The notes beneath the pieces are model-generated. The model saw nothing but the letters and a program-made list of their open reading frames with translations, was not told the DNA's origin and made no database searches. A DNA stretch of 64,000 nucleotides. It comes from Microvirga lotononidis. GTDB lineage: Bacteria; Pseudomonadota; Alphaproteobacteria; Rhizobiales; Beijerinckiaceae. The position numbers and the translations under genes are program-made. Each line of letters begins with the position of its first letter. Position 1 is the first letter of the stretch. Of this stretch, positions 19,486 to 28,355 are shown one piece after another. The stretch is taken from contig NZ_CP141048.1 in NCBI RefSeq assembly GCF_034627025.1, positions 3,944,001-4,008,000 on the forward strand, written 5' to 3'.

Positions 19486-19510
19486 CCGAACCAATTTGCA
19501 ACTGGTTCGG
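19486..19510. promoter_or_regulatory. Operator candidate CCGAACCA-N9-TGGTTCGG
   Basis: The arms at 19486-19493 and 19503-19510 are exact reverse complements. A related half-site, GAACCAAT, recurs at ~19404. The palindrome sits ahead of the GntR regulator gene in the 349-base gap before the SDR-like gene, the expected place for an autoregulatory FadR-type site. Arm length and spacing fit a dimeric winged-helix protein. Confidence 0.6.
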
Positions 19511-19734
19511 TGCTGGTTCTCTGTTCACAGGATGCCGGTTCATTAGCCAGGAACAGACGATAAGCGGTCTCCGCCCTCTGTCCCGCCTTCGCTATTTGCC
19601 TAAAGTTTACGCAACGAAAGTCTAAGGCCCGTGGTGCAATCAATGTCGGGATCGCGGGCTCCAGGCACACCACCTCGGAGGGCGCAAACCAAGTCGCGAT
19701 GCCAATGTCGCGTCAATGCCGGAAAGCGCGACCT

Positions 19735-20619
19735 TCAGTGCTCCTGCCTGATCCCGTCGCCGGAATCGAGAAGCGCTCGCAGGCCCTCGCGATAGGTCGG
19801 GTAGCGAAGCGCCACGCCGAGTTCAGTCTTGATCCGCGTATTCCGCACGCGTTTGTTGTCCGCATAGAAGGCGCGCGCCATCGGCGTCTGGTCGGCCTCG
19901 TCGAAGGGTACTTCCGGGGGAGGTTCGCGGCCGAGCAGTTCGGCCGCATGGGCGATGACGTCCTGGGGCGGGCCCGGCTCGTCGTCCGCGACGTTGTAGA
20001 CGGCGTTGCGGCTCGGGCGCTCCATGGAGGCCATGAGAACCTGCGCGATATCGGCCGTGTGAATCCGATTGAACACCTGGCCCGGCTTGACGATGCGCTT
20101 GGCTGTGCCGTCCGCCACTTTCACCAGGGCGTTGCGGCCGGGGCCGTAGATTCCGGCCAGCCTGAAGATCTGTACGGCGAAGGATGCGCGCTCGCCGAGC
20201 GCGAGCCATGCCTGCTCGGCTGCGATGCGCTGACGCGACCGGGCGGTCGCCGGATTGGGCGGCGTCGTTTCGTCGACCCAGTTACCGTCCGCATGGCCGT
20301 AGACGCCCACGGTCGACAGGTAACCGATCCAGCGCAGGCTCGGAGCCGACGCGATGGCCTGGGAAAAATGTGCGAGCACCGGATCGGTTTCGCTCGCGGG
20401 CGGAATGGAGACGAGCAGTGCATCGGCTCGGGCGATCCGGTCGAGAATGCGCGGGTCATGGTCGGTGCCGTCGAACACGAAGGTGTCTAGGCCCTCCTCC
20501 TCCATCGCCTTTGCCTTTTCGGGCGAGCGCACCGTGCCGCTGATTTCCGTGAATCGCGCGCCGTGCAGCTTGAGGAACTGGCGCACCGAATAGCCGAGAC
20601 CAAAGACGAACAGGTTCAT
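19735..20619 (-). CDS. SDR-like NAD(P)-dependent epimerase/reductase (YeeZ-like)
   Basis: 294 residues starting MNLFVFGLGYSVRQFL, a Rossmann opening with GxGYxxxxF in place of the usual GxxGxxG. GYLSTVGVYGHADGNWVDE (central strand), a RLAGIYGPGRNAL motif and RIHTADIAQVLMASM follow, as in extended SDR/epimerase proteins such as E. coli YeeZ. The canonical YxxxK catalytic pair is not obvious. Cytoplasmic, substrate unknown. Encoded alone, with the GntR operon promoter on one side and repeats on the other. Confidence 0.75.
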   Translation of the reverse strand: MNLFVFGLGYSVRQFLKLHGARFTEISGTVRSPEKAKAMEEEGLDTFVFDGTDHDPRILDRIARADALLVSIPPASETDPVLAHFSQAIASAPSLRWIGYLSTVGVYGHADGNWVDETTPPNPATARSRQRIAAEQAWLALGERASFAVQIFRLAGIYGPGRNALVKVADGTAKRIVKPGQVFNRIHTADIAQVLMASMERPSRNAVYNVADDEPGPPQDVIAHAAELLGREPPPEVPFDEADQTPMARAFYADNKRVRNTRIKTELGVALRYPTYREGLRALLDSGDGIRQEH

Positions 20620-20762
20620 GAGAAATGGATAACCGGTGTAGTGCGGGTTCTCGGGCGGACCCTAGCGCATCGCGCGCGAAAGGCGAGCCGGTTTTTTTCA
20701 CTCTCGCGACGGGAGCGAATGTCGAAGCTCGACATCCGACCTGCTTCGACATGGGCCCGCCA

Positions 20763-20854
20763 TATCGTCACCGGCCTTGTGCCCGTGATCTCGATCGGAA
20801 GAGCGCGACGTTTCAACAAGTCAGGATGGCCGGGACAGGCCCGGCCATGACGTT
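20763..20854 (+). repeat. ~92-bp double-hairpin repeat, copy 1
   Basis: A first hairpin (ACCGGCCTTGTGCCCGTGAT) is followed by ~35 variable bases and a second (GGATGGCCGGGACAGGCC plus CGGCCATGAC). Same order and orientation as the copy at 22330; the copy at 31742 is inverted. The imperfect first hairpin here shows the copy has drifted. Confidence 0.8.
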
Positions 20855-20886
20855 GCGGGTGTCACCCCCGGCGAGCCGCAGGCGAG

Positions 20887-20931
20887 GGAAGGGGATCCGA
20901 GCTCAAGCGCTGAGCTATGGTTCCCTTCCCG
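20887..20931. repeat. Nested hairpin, 45 bp
   Basis: Outer arms GGGAAGGG (20887-20894) and CCCTTCCC (20924-20931) enclose an inner stem AGCTCA (20901-20906) / TGAGCT (20912-20917). Both stems are exact. It is 33 bases beyond repeat copy 1 and could be a transcription terminator or a further mobile palindrome. Confidence 0.5.
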
Positions 20932-21123
20932 CATCGAGAGGACCGGCACTGACAGCGCAGGTCTCCCCGAATGACGACGGCAAGTATGTTTCACTTGGCC
21001 GCGTCTCCCGTTCAACGACTTGATCGAAGCCTGTTCCAGGGTCCATAACGTCTGGCCGAAACAGGCCGGGCTGTCATCGGTTGAGCTCTACCGCTCCCAA
21101 AAGCTCCGGCGTGGAGGCGATGC

Positions 21124-22272
21124 ATGGTTCTGACCAACGAGGACGTGGTCGATCTGGTGGCGTTCCGGCGCAAGCTCCACCGCACGCCCGAACTCTCGCG
21201 GCAGGAAGCGCAGACCGCGCGGGATGTCCGCGCCTTCCTGGCCGCGACGCGCCCGGACCAGATCATGACGGGCCTCGGTGGATATGGCATCGCGGCCGTC
21301 TACGAGGGCAGGCAGCCCGGACCGACGGTCATGGTCCGAGCGGAGCTCGACGGGCTGCCCATCGAGGAAATCTCGGATCTTCCCTATCGCTCGGCGATAC
21401 CGGGCAAGGCGCATCTCTGCGGCCATGACGGGCATATGGCGATCCTGGCGGGGCTCGCCCGCGCGCTCGGGCGCCAGCGTCCGCAGCGTGGGCGCGCCAT
21501 CCTGATGTTCCAGCCCGCGGAAGAGGACGGCTCGGGCGCCGCCGCCGTCGTGGCCGATCCGCGCTTTCGCGAGATCAGCCCGGACTTCGCCTTCGCCCTG
21601 CACAATCTCCCGGGTTTGCCGTTCGGCAAGGCCGCGCTGGCGGAGGGGCCGGTCAGTTGCGCATCCCGGGGCATGCGCGTCGTCCTGAACGGCAAGACCG
21701 CTCACGCATCGATGCCCGAGACCGGGATCTCTCCCGTCCCGGTCGTTGCCGAACTGATGCCGGCGCTGACGGCTTTGGGCCGTGGCGGTCCCATGGACGA
21801 TGGCTTCTCCATGGTGACGATCACCCACGCGAAGATCGGCGAGCCCGCCTTCGGCGTGGCTCCGGCTCGCGCCGAGATCTGGGCGACCTTGCGCACCTTG
21901 ACCGATGCCGGGATGGAGGATCTCTGCGTGAGCGCCGAGCATCTGGTCCTGAACGCAGCGCGGGAGAAAGAGCTCAGTGCCGAAATCTCCTATGACGACA
22001 TCTTCGCGCATTGCGAGAACGCGCCGGAAGCCGTCGCTCATCTCCGCCGCGCCCTCGACGAGGAGAGCGTGCCGTACGACAGGGGCGACTTGCCCATGCG
22101 CGCTTCGGAGGATTTCGGCCGTTTCGGCCAGAGGGCGCCGGCCGCCATGTTCTTCCTCGGGGCCGGAGAGAACCATCCGAGCCTGCACAATCCCGATTAC
22201 GATTTCCCGGACGACCTGATCGGCATCGGCGTCCGCGTGTTCATGCGGACTTTACGGAACCTGCTGGGGTAG
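21124..22272 (+). CDS. M20D-family amidohydrolase (hippurate / N-acyl amino acid hydrolase type)
   Basis: 382 residues. Metal-site motifs of the M20D family are present: RAELDGLPIEE (72-82), HLCGHDGHMA with the cysteine ligand, FQPAEEDGSGA, and a C-terminal FFLGAGENHPSLHNPDYDF. The dimerisation insert starts near GMRVVLNGKTAHASMPETG. Cytoplasmic, no signal peptide. It removes acyl groups from amino acids or similar amides; the exact substrate cannot be read. Flanked by two copies of the double-hairpin repeat and not obviously in an operon. Confidence 0.88.
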   Translation: MVLTNEDVVDLVAFRRKLHRTPELSRQEAQTARDVRAFLAATRPDQIMTGLGGYGIAAVYEGRQPGPTVMVRAELDGLPIEEISDLPYRSAIPGKAHLCGHDGHMAILAGLARALGRQRPQRGRAILMFQPAEEDGSGAAAVVADPRFREISPDFAFALHNLPGLPFGKAALAEGPVSCASRGMRVVLNGKTAHASMPETGISPVPVVAELMPALTALGRGGPMDDGFSMVTITHAKIGEPAFGVAPARAEIWATLRTLTDAGMEDLCVSAEHLVLNAAREKELSAEISYDDIFAHCENAPEAVAHLRRALDEESVPYDRGDLPMRASEDFGRFGQRAPAAMFFLGAGENHPSLHNPDYDFPDDLIGIGVRVFMRTLRNLLG

Positions 22273-22329
22273 CGGCGCGACTGGAGCTGAGCCGCATTGT
22301 TTGACGGCGAACCGGGAATGACACCCTCC

Positions 22330-22422
22330 CACGTCATTACCGGCCTCGTGCCGGTGATCTCGATCGGAAGGGTACGGCGCCTCATAAAAACGGGATGGCC
22401 GGCACAAGGCCGGCCATGACGT
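22330..22422 (+). repeat. ~93-bp double-hairpin repeat, copy 2
   Basis: The first hairpin TCATTACCGGCCTCGTGCCG and its GGTGAT partner are followed by the second, GATGGCCGGCACAAGGCC with GGCCATGACGTG. It lies between the M20 gene and uxuA, 57 bases past the M20 stop, and may terminate both convergent transcripts. Confidence 0.8.
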
Positions 22423-22465
22423 GGTGGGCGTTCGTTCGGACGACCCCGGAGGGCGACACGAGCCC

Positions 22466-23665
22466 CTACTGGAGCGGCAATCCGCGAAGTGATGATACGG
22501 CCTGCATCACGCCGCGCAGTTCCGCGAGACCTCTCATGCGACCGATGGCGGGGTAGCCGGGATGGGTGGGTTTGCCGACATCGTCGAGAAGCTCGTGCCC
22601 GTGGTCCGGCCGCATGGGAATGCGCCAGTGCGTCTCGCCCGCATCCTTCCGGCGCTTCTGCTCTTCGAGCAGCGCCGTGACCAGGGCCACCATGTCCGTG
22701 TCGCCGCCGAGATGGTCCGCCTCCATGAAGGAGCCATCCGGGTCCTTGGCAACGTTGCGCAGGTGGGCGAACCAGATGCGGTCCGCGAAGCGCTTCGCGA
22801 TGGCCGGAACGTCGTTGATGGGATTGGCGCCGAGCGAGCCGCTGCACAGGGTGAGGCCGTTGGCGGGCGCATCGACGGCGTCGAGGATGAAGGCGATGTC
22901 GTCCGCGTTGGACACGATGCGGGGCAAACCCATGAGCGGACGCGGCGGATCGTCCGGGTGGATGCACATCCGGATGCCGACTTCTTCCGCCGTCGGGATC
23001 ACCTCGCGCAGGAACCGGGCGAGGTTTTCGCGCAAGGCCCCGGCGTCGATATCCTTGTAGCGGTCGAGCATGACGCGCAGGCCCGGAACGTCGTAGCGGT
23101 CATAGGCCCCCGGAAGGCCCGCCATAATGTTGGTGAGAAGCTTGCGCCGGTCGCTCTCCGACGAACGGACATGCCAGTCCTTCGCGCGCTTTACCACTTC
23201 GGGAGAATAATCCGCCTCGGCGCCCGGGCGCTCCAGCATGAAGCAGTCGAAGGCCGCGAATTCATGGATGTTGAAGCGCAGCGCCGTCGCGCCGCCTGGC
23301 AGCGGATGGGCGAGTTCCGTGCGGGTCCAGTCGACCACCGGCATGAAATTGTAGCAGATCGTGGTGACGCCGCATTGCGCGAGGTTGCGCATGGACTGCC
23401 GGTAATTGTCGAACAGGCTCGTCAGGTCGCCTTCGCCGATCTTGATGCGCTCGTGGATCGGCAGGCTCTCGACCACGCTCCAGCGCAGCCCCAGGGAGGA
23501 ATCGGCAGCGATGAGCGCCTTGCGCTTCTCGATCTCCTCGACGCTCCAGATGACGCCGTAGGGAATCTGATGCAGCGCGGTGACGATGCCGCTCGCGCCG
23601 GTCTGGCGGATATGGGAAAGCTGGACGACGTCCTCGGGTCCGAACCAACGCCAGGTCTGTTCCAT
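22466..23665 (-). CDS. uxuA: Mannonate dehydratase
   Basis: 399 residues, the usual UxuA length. Start MEQTWRWFGPEDVVQLSHIRQTGASGIVTALHQIPYG is the family signature, followed by WSVVESLPIHERIKIG, CYNFMPVVDWTRTEL and CIHPDDPPRPLMGLPRIVS with metal-binding His/Cys. It dehydrates D-mannonate to 2-keto-3-deoxygluconate in the cytoplasm. The start has a GAGAGG ribosome site. It lies 68 bases after the GntR gene on the same strand. With uxaC and uxuB across the divergent promoter it completes the glucuronate-to-KDG steps. Confidence 0.96.
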   Translation of the reverse strand: MEQTWRWFGPEDVVQLSHIRQTGASGIVTALHQIPYGVIWSVEEIEKRKALIAADSSLGLRWSVVESLPIHERIKIGEGDLTSLFDNYRQSMRNLAQCGVTTICYNFMPVVDWTRTELAHPLPGGATALRFNIHEFAAFDCFMLERPGAEADYSPEVVKRAKDWHVRSSESDRRKLLTNIMAGLPGAYDRYDVPGLRVMLDRYKDIDAGALRENLARFLREVIPTAEEVGIRMCIHPDDPPRPLMGLPRIVSNADDIAFILDAVDAPANGLTLCSGSLGANPINDVPAIAKRFADRIWFAHLRNVAKDPDGSFMEADHLGGDTDMVALVTALLEEQKRRKDAGETHWRIPMRPDHGHELLDDVGKPTHPGYPAIGRMRGLAELRGVMQAVSSLRGLPLQ

Positions 23666-23733
23666 GATTACCTCTCAAATAAAGGGCCGAGCCGGGGCTG
23701 CGGCGGAAGTTCCGAATTCTTCTCTCTTGGGGA

Positions 23734-24462
23734 TCACGCGCTGAGCACCTCCGGCAATGCATCGGGCTCGGGCTCGAACAGGTCCGGGTGCTTTGCGGCG
23801 AGCTCGGGCAGGGAGCGCAGGATCTCGCTCAGGTGCTGATGCATGGCCTGCTCGGCCGCGACGGGATCGGAGGCCTTGATGGCCTCGACGATGTCCGCGT
23901 GCTGCGCGACGATGAGATGGCGCGGGGTCGCCTGCTTCACGTCGAGATAGCGCACCCGGTCCATCTGCGGCTTCACGTCCTCGATCATGCGCCAGGCGGC
24001 CGGCCGTCCGGCCGCTTCCGCGAGAAGTCGGTGAAACTCCTCGTCGAGAGCCATGAAATCGTCCGACGAGGTGGCGCGCTGGGCCCGGCGCTGCCGGGTC
24101 AGGCTGGCGTTCAGTTCGGCCAGGACCACCGGCGGGGCTTTCAGGGCCGCCTCGCGCACGACGGCGCATTCGACCGCCACGCGAATGAAGCGCGCATCCT
24201 CGACGGCTGCGCGCGAGATCTTGACCACCTGGGTGCCCCGCTGCGGCAGGACCCGCACGAGCCCGGCCTCGCTCAGCTTGATCAGAGCTTCGCGCACCGG
24301 AGAACGGCTCACGCCGAATCGCTGCGCCAGATCCTGCTCGGAAAGCATTTCACCCGGCGCGATCCTCATGCTGACGATGGCCTGGCGAAGGGCGCGGGTG
24401 ACCTGCCGGGCCATGGGTTCACGGCTGATATCGAGCTTCGCGAGGGCAAGTCTATTGGTCAT
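23734..24462 (-). CDS. GntR/FadR-family regulator of the glucuronate cluster
   Basis: 242 residues from the ATG at 24462; a GTG at 24471 is a longer option. Winged helix at ~15-75 (MLSEQDLAQRFGVSRSPVREALIKLSEAGLVRVLPQRGTQVVKI), then an FCD domain with DEEFHRLLAEAAGR and QHADIVEAIKA. Similar to UxuR/ExuR-type regulators by family and position. Sits between uxuA and uxaC and faces the divergent promoter, so it most likely represses both arms until a hexuronate intermediate binds (inference). Confidence 0.9.
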   Translation of the reverse strand: MTNRLALAKLDISREPMARQVTRALRQAIVSMRIAPGEMLSEQDLAQRFGVSRSPVREALIKLSEAGLVRVLPQRGTQVVKISRAAVEDARFIRVAVECAVVREAALKAPPVVLAELNASLTRQRRAQRATSSDDFMALDEEFHRLLAEAAGRPAAWRMIEDVKPQMDRVRYLDVKQATPRHLIVAQHADIVEAIKASDPVAAEQAMHQHLSEILRSLPELAAKHPDLFEPEPDALPEVLSA

Positions 24463-24472
24463 AAGTGGCACA

Positions 24473-24490
24473 CTACCATACTAGTAGACC
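24473..24490. promoter_or_regulatory. Operator candidate in the uxuA/uxaC divergent promoter
   Basis: CACTACCATACTAGTAGACC contains the perfect 8-mer TACTAGTA (24479-24486) and a CTAC-N7-GTAG symmetry. It lies 10-25 bases ahead of the GntR start and ~100 bases ahead of uxaC, as expected for a FadR-type autoregulatory site. Confidence 0.45.
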
Positions 24491-24588
24491 GTTGCAAAGG
24501 ATCGTGGATGGGCTTAAGGTTCGGCCAGTGAGGCGCTCGCAACCGGCCCGGGAAAAAGGGCTCTGGCGAAGCGTCGAGGGAGTACGCC

Positions 24589-25992
24589 ATGTTGATCCAC
24601 CCGGACCGGCTGTTTCCTGTCGAGCCCGCCGCCCGCGAAGTGGCGCGCAGGCTCTATGCGCAAGTCAGCGACCTGCCCATCGTGTCGCCGCACGGTCATA
24701 CGGATCCGCGCTGGTTCGCCGAGAACAAGCCCTTCCCCGATCCGGCGACGCTCTTCGTCATTCCAGACCATTACATCTTCCGCATGCTCTACAGTCAGGG
24801 CGTGCGGCTGGAGGACCTTGGCATTCCCGCGAAGGACGGCTCTCCCGGCGAGCGCGATCCGCGGGCGATCTGGCGCCGCTTCGCGTCGCATTACCACCTC
24901 TTCCGCGGCACTCCCACGCGCCTCTGGCTCGACCATACCTTCTCGACCCTGTTCGGCTTCACGGAGCGACTTTCGGCCGAGAACGCCGATACCTATTACG
25001 ACCGTATCGACGCGGCCCTGCGCACGCCGGAGTTCCGCCCCCGCGCCCTGTTCGAGCGCTTCCGCATCGAGGCCATCGCCACGACGGAAAGCCCGCTCGA
25101 TCCGCTGAAACACCACGAGACCATCCGGCAATCCGGCTGGACGGGCAGGGTGGTGACGGCCTATCGGCCCGACCCGGTCGTCGATCCCGAATTCGAAGGC
25201 TTCCGGCAGAACCTCGTGCGCTTCGGCGAGATCACCGGATGCGATACCTCGACCTGGAGCGGCTATCTGGACGCGCACCGCACGCGGCGCGCCTTCTTTC
25301 GCGGGTATGGCGCGACGTCGACCGATCACGGCCACCCGACCGCGCGCACGGCGGACCTCGCGCAGGCCGACGCGGAGGCCCTGTTCCGCCGGGTCTCGAC
25401 GGGAGAAGCGACGCCCGAGGATGCGGAGCTGTTCCGCGCTCAGATGCTGACCGAAATGGCCGCGATGAGCGTCGAGGACGGGATGGTGATGCAGCTGCAT
25501 CCGGGCTCGTTCCGCAACCACAATGATGCGCTCTATCGCCGCTTCGGCCGCGACATGGGCGCCGACATTCCGCTGGCGACCGATTACGTCCGTGCCCTTA
25601 AGCCGCTCCTCGACCGCTTCGGCAACGAGCCGAACTTCACCTTCATCCTCTTCACCCTCGACGAGACGAGCTATTCGCGCGAGCTGGCGCCGCTGGCGGG
25701 CCATTACCCGGCGTTGAAGCTCGGTCCCGCCTGGTGGTTCTTCGATGCCCCGGAGGGCATGCGCCGCTTCCGCGAGCTCACCACGGAGACGGCGGGCTTC
25801 TACAACACGGTCGGCTTCAACGACGACACCCGCGCCTACCTGTCGATCCCGGCCCGGCACGACGTCGCCCGCCGGGTCGACTGCGCCTATCTCGCCAATC
25901 TCGTGACGACCCATCGCCTGGATGAGGACGAAGCGCACGAGGTGGCCTACGATCTCGCCTATCGCCTCGCGAAAGAGGCCTACAAGCTGTGA
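24589..25992 (+). CDS. uxaC: Glucuronate isomerase
   Basis: 467 residues, matching the ~470 of UxaC. SPHGHTDPRWFAENKPFPDPATLFVIPDHYIFRMLYSQG near the start and a C-terminal RLAKEAYKL are typical. GPAWWFFDAPEGMRRFRE and NDDTRAYLSIPARHDVARRV are conserved family stretches. Converts D-glucuronate to D-fructuronate (and D-galacturonate to tagaturonate) in the cytoplasm. First gene of the rightward arm, followed by the ABC importer genes 55 bases on. Confidence 0.96.
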   Translation: MLIHPDRLFPVEPAAREVARRLYAQVSDLPIVSPHGHTDPRWFAENKPFPDPATLFVIPDHYIFRMLYSQGVRLEDLGIPAKDGSPGERDPRAIWRRFASHYHLFRGTPTRLWLDHTFSTLFGFTERLSAENADTYYDRIDAALRTPEFRPRALFERFRIEAIATTESPLDPLKHHETIRQSGWTGRVVTAYRPDPVVDPEFEGFRQNLVRFGEITGCDTSTWSGYLDAHRTRRAFFRGYGATSTDHGHPTARTADLAQADAEALFRRVSTGEATPEDAELFRAQMLTEMAAMSVEDGMVMQLHPGSFRNHNDALYRRFGRDMGADIPLATDYVRALKPLLDRFGNEPNFTFILFTLDETSYSRELAPLAGHYPALKLGPAWWFFDAPEGMRRFRELTTETAGFYNTVGFNDDTRAYLSIPARHDVARRVDCAYLANLVTTHRLDEDEAHEVAYDLAYRLAKEAYKL

Positions 25993-26046
25993 CACGGGAC
26001 ATGGCCGGCTCATGATGAGCCATGTCGCACAGAACGGGAGGAAAAC

Positions 26047-27234
26047 ATGACGAACCTGATCACCAGGCGGACTTTCGTCGGCGGGGTTGCCGGCGCCGCG
26101 GGCGTTGCGACCCTCGGCGGCAAGGCCTTCGCGCAGGCGACCCTGCCCACGAGCCCGGTTACCCTCAACGTCATCGACGTTGCCGGCAATCTGGCTCTGA
26201 CCCAGAAAGCCATCGAGAACTACCGCAAGGCGAAGCCCAACCTGGTTTCGCGCATCACCTTCACCAAGGCGACGGCGCCGGAACTCGCAGGCAAGATCAA
26301 GGCGCAGCAGGATGCGGGCCGGGTCGACATCGACCTTGTGCTCACCGGCACCGATGCGCTATCCGCCGGCATCGAGCAGAAGCTCTGGGTCGACCTGATC
26401 CCCGGCCACGCGAATGCCCTGCCGAAGCTCGACGACATCTACCTCGCGCCCGCCGCCAAGATGCAGGGTCTGGCGAAAGGGCAGGGCGTCGTCGTGACCT
26501 ATTACCCCTCGGGCCCGCTCCTCGAATACATGCCCGACAAGGTCAAGACCGTGCCGACCACGGCGGAGGAACTCCTGGCCTACACCAAGGCCAATCCGGG
26601 CCGCTTCCTCTATGCGCGTCCGGCGAATTCCGGCCCCGGCCGCACGTTCATCATGGGCCTGCCCTACATCCTCGGCGACAGCAACCCGCAGGATCCGGCC
26701 AAGGGCTGGGACAAGACCTGGGCCTATCTGAAGGAGCTGGGGCAGAACATCGAGTATTATCCGTCCGGCACCGGCGCTGTGATGAAGGAGCTGGGCGAAG
26801 GATCGCGCGACATGACCGTGTCGACCACCGGCTGGGACATCAACCCGCGCGTTCTCGGCGTCGTGCCGAAGGAGGCGAAGGTCGCGGCGCTCAAGGGCTT
26901 CCACTGGGTGGCGGACGCCCACTACATGTGCGTGCCCAAGGGACTGCCGAACGAGAAGGTCGCGGTCCTCCTCGACCTCATGAGCTTCCTGCTCACCAAG
27001 GAGCAGCAGGCCTACACCTACGACGAGGGCTACTTCTATCCGGGCCCGGCCGTGAAGGGCGTGACCCTCGACATGGCGCCTGCGGAAAGCCAGGCCGCCA
27101 TCAAGGAGTTCGGTCGCCCCGAATACGAGAAGTGGATCGCCGAGAACCCCATCGAACTGCCGCTCCAGCCCGACCAGATGGTCGTCGCCTTCCGCATGTG
27201 GGACGAGCAGGTCGGCGGCGGCAAGCGCAAATAA
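26047..27234 (+). CDS. Periplasmic substrate-binding protein of the hexuronate-cluster ABC importer
   Basis: 395 residues with an N-terminal TRRTFVGG twin-arginine-like motif and cleavage near KAFAQA. It resembles the polyamine/iron class of binding proteins (PotD/AfuA) more than classic sugar proteins: NVIDVAGNLALTQKAIENYRKAKP, VVTYYPSGPLLEYMPDKVK, GRFLYARPANSGPGRTFIMGLPYILGD. Located between uxaC and uxuB with its ATPase and two permeases, so glucuronate, a glucuronide or an oligouronide is the likely ligand (inference). Confidence 0.88.
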   Translation: MTNLITRRTFVGGVAGAAGVATLGGKAFAQATLPTSPVTLNVIDVAGNLALTQKAIENYRKAKPNLVSRITFTKATAPELAGKIKAQQDAGRVDIDLVLTGTDALSAGIEQKLWVDLIPGHANALPKLDDIYLAPAAKMQGLAKGQGVVVTYYPSGPLLEYMPDKVKTVPTTAEELLAYTKANPGRFLYARPANSGPGRTFIMGLPYILGDSNPQDPAKGWDKTWAYLKELGQNIEYYPSGTGAVMKELGEGSRDMTVSTTGWDINPRVLGVVPKEAKVAALKGFHWVADAHYMCVPKGLPNEKVAVLLDLMSFLLTKEQQAYTYDEGYFYPGPAVKGVTLDMAPAESQAAIKEFGRPEYEKWIAENPIELPLQPDQMVVAFRMWDEQVGGGKRK

Positions 27235-27269
27235 GACGGCGCAGACAAGACGAAGAACAAGGACCCGCG

Positions 27270-28355
27270 ATGACCATTGCCCTTTCCCAGTTCGACGAAG
27301 TGCGGCTCGATCATGTGAGCCGGGACTTCGGGGCGCTCAACGCTCTGCGCGACGTTTCCCTCACGATCCGGCGGCGCGAGTTCATCGCGCTGCTCGGGCC
27401 TTCGGGTTGCGGGAAATCGACGACGTTGAACTGCATCGCGGGTCTCCTGCCGGTGACCGGCGGGGCGATCTGGCTCGACAAGAGCCGGGTCGACACGCTG
27501 CGTCCCGAGGAGCGCGGGTTCGGGATGGTGTTCCAGAACTACGCGCTCTTTCCCCATCTCAACGTGCGCCAGAACATCGGCTTCGGCCTCAAGATGCGCG
27601 GCAGGCCCAAGGCGGAGATCGACCGCAAGGTCGACGAGGCCCTGAGCCTCGTGCGTCTCCAGGGCCAGGAGAACAAGCTGCCGGGCCAGCTCTCCGGCGG
27701 CCAGCAGCAGCGCGTGGCGATCGCCCGCGCCATCGTCATCGAGCCGCCGCTGGTGCTGATGGATGAGCCCTTGTCGAATCTCGATGCCAAGCTGCGCCTC
27801 GAAATGCGCGCGGAGATCCGGCGCATCCACAACGAACTCGGCGCCACGACCATCTACGTCACCCACGACCAGGACGAGGCCCTATCGCTCGCCGATCGCA
27901 TCGTCGTGCTGCGCGACGGAGTAGTGCGGCAGGTCGGCACCCCGAAGGAGCTTTACGAGGCTCCGTCCCATCTCGACGTGGCCGATTTCATGGGCTTCCG
28001 CAACAAGCTGAAAGGCAAAGTGGTCGGAACCGAGGGCGGCCGCGCCATTCTCGACGTGGAAGGCGCGCGGATCAGCGGCGTCGCTCGGGAAACTCTCTCG
28101 GCCGGCTCCAGCGCCTATGCGGCCATCCGCCCGGACGATCTCATGGTCGGCGAGGCCGGGCCGAACGCCATTGCGGCCAATGTCGACACCATCGAGTATC
28201 GCGGCCGCGAATTCGTCGGAACCGCCCATTCGGCCGGCGGGCTCGATTTCGTGTTCCGCTCCCATCAGCCGGTCGAGCCCGGATCGAACGTGCACCTGCG
28301 GGCGGACGACCAGCGGGTTCTCGTCTTCGCGGAGCCGATCCAGGGGAGGCATTGA
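27270..28355 (+). CDS. ABC importer ATPase, PotA/FbpC type
   Basis: 361 residues from the ATG at 27270. Walker [37 protein letters not shown], signature LSGGQQQR, Walker [17 protein letters not shown] and H-loop [10 protein letters not shown] are all present. A C-terminal TOBE-like region (about 240-361) follows. The stop overlaps the next start by one base (TGATG). Energises the two permeases downstream. Confidence 0.94.
   Translation: MTIALSQFDEVRLDHVSRDFGALNALRDVSLTIRRREFIALLGPSGCGKSTTLNCIAGLLPVTGGAIWLDKSRVDTLRPEERGFGMVFQNYALFPHLNVRQNIGFGLKMRGRPKAEIDRKVDEALSLVRLQGQENKLPGQLSGGQQQRVAIARAIVIEPPLVLMDEPLSNLDAKLRLEMRAEIRRIHNELGATTIYVTHDQDEALSLADRIVVLRDGVVRQVGTPKELYEAPSHLDVADFMGFRNKLKGKVVGTEGGRAILDVEGARISGVARETLSAGSSAYAAIRPDDLMVGEAGPNAIAANVDTIEYRGREFVGTAHSAGGLDFVFRSHQPVEPGSNVHLRADDQRVLVFAEPIQGRH

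Larger units (their letters stand above)
20620..21123. other. Gene-free stretch with repeats
   Basis: No supported coding sequence. It holds one copy of the double-hairpin repeat (20763-20854), a larger composite hairpin (20887-20931) and the short leader of the M20 amidohydrolase gene. Confidence 0.6.

Noticed and set aside
24514..26013. A 499-codon bottom-strand frame over uxaC
   Set aside because: Antisense shadow of a gene that has all UxaC signatures.
26022..28355. A 777-codon frame covering both the binding-protein gene and the ATPase
   Set aside because: The first part is antisense-like text in a frame different from the binding protein; the ATPase itself starts at 27270.
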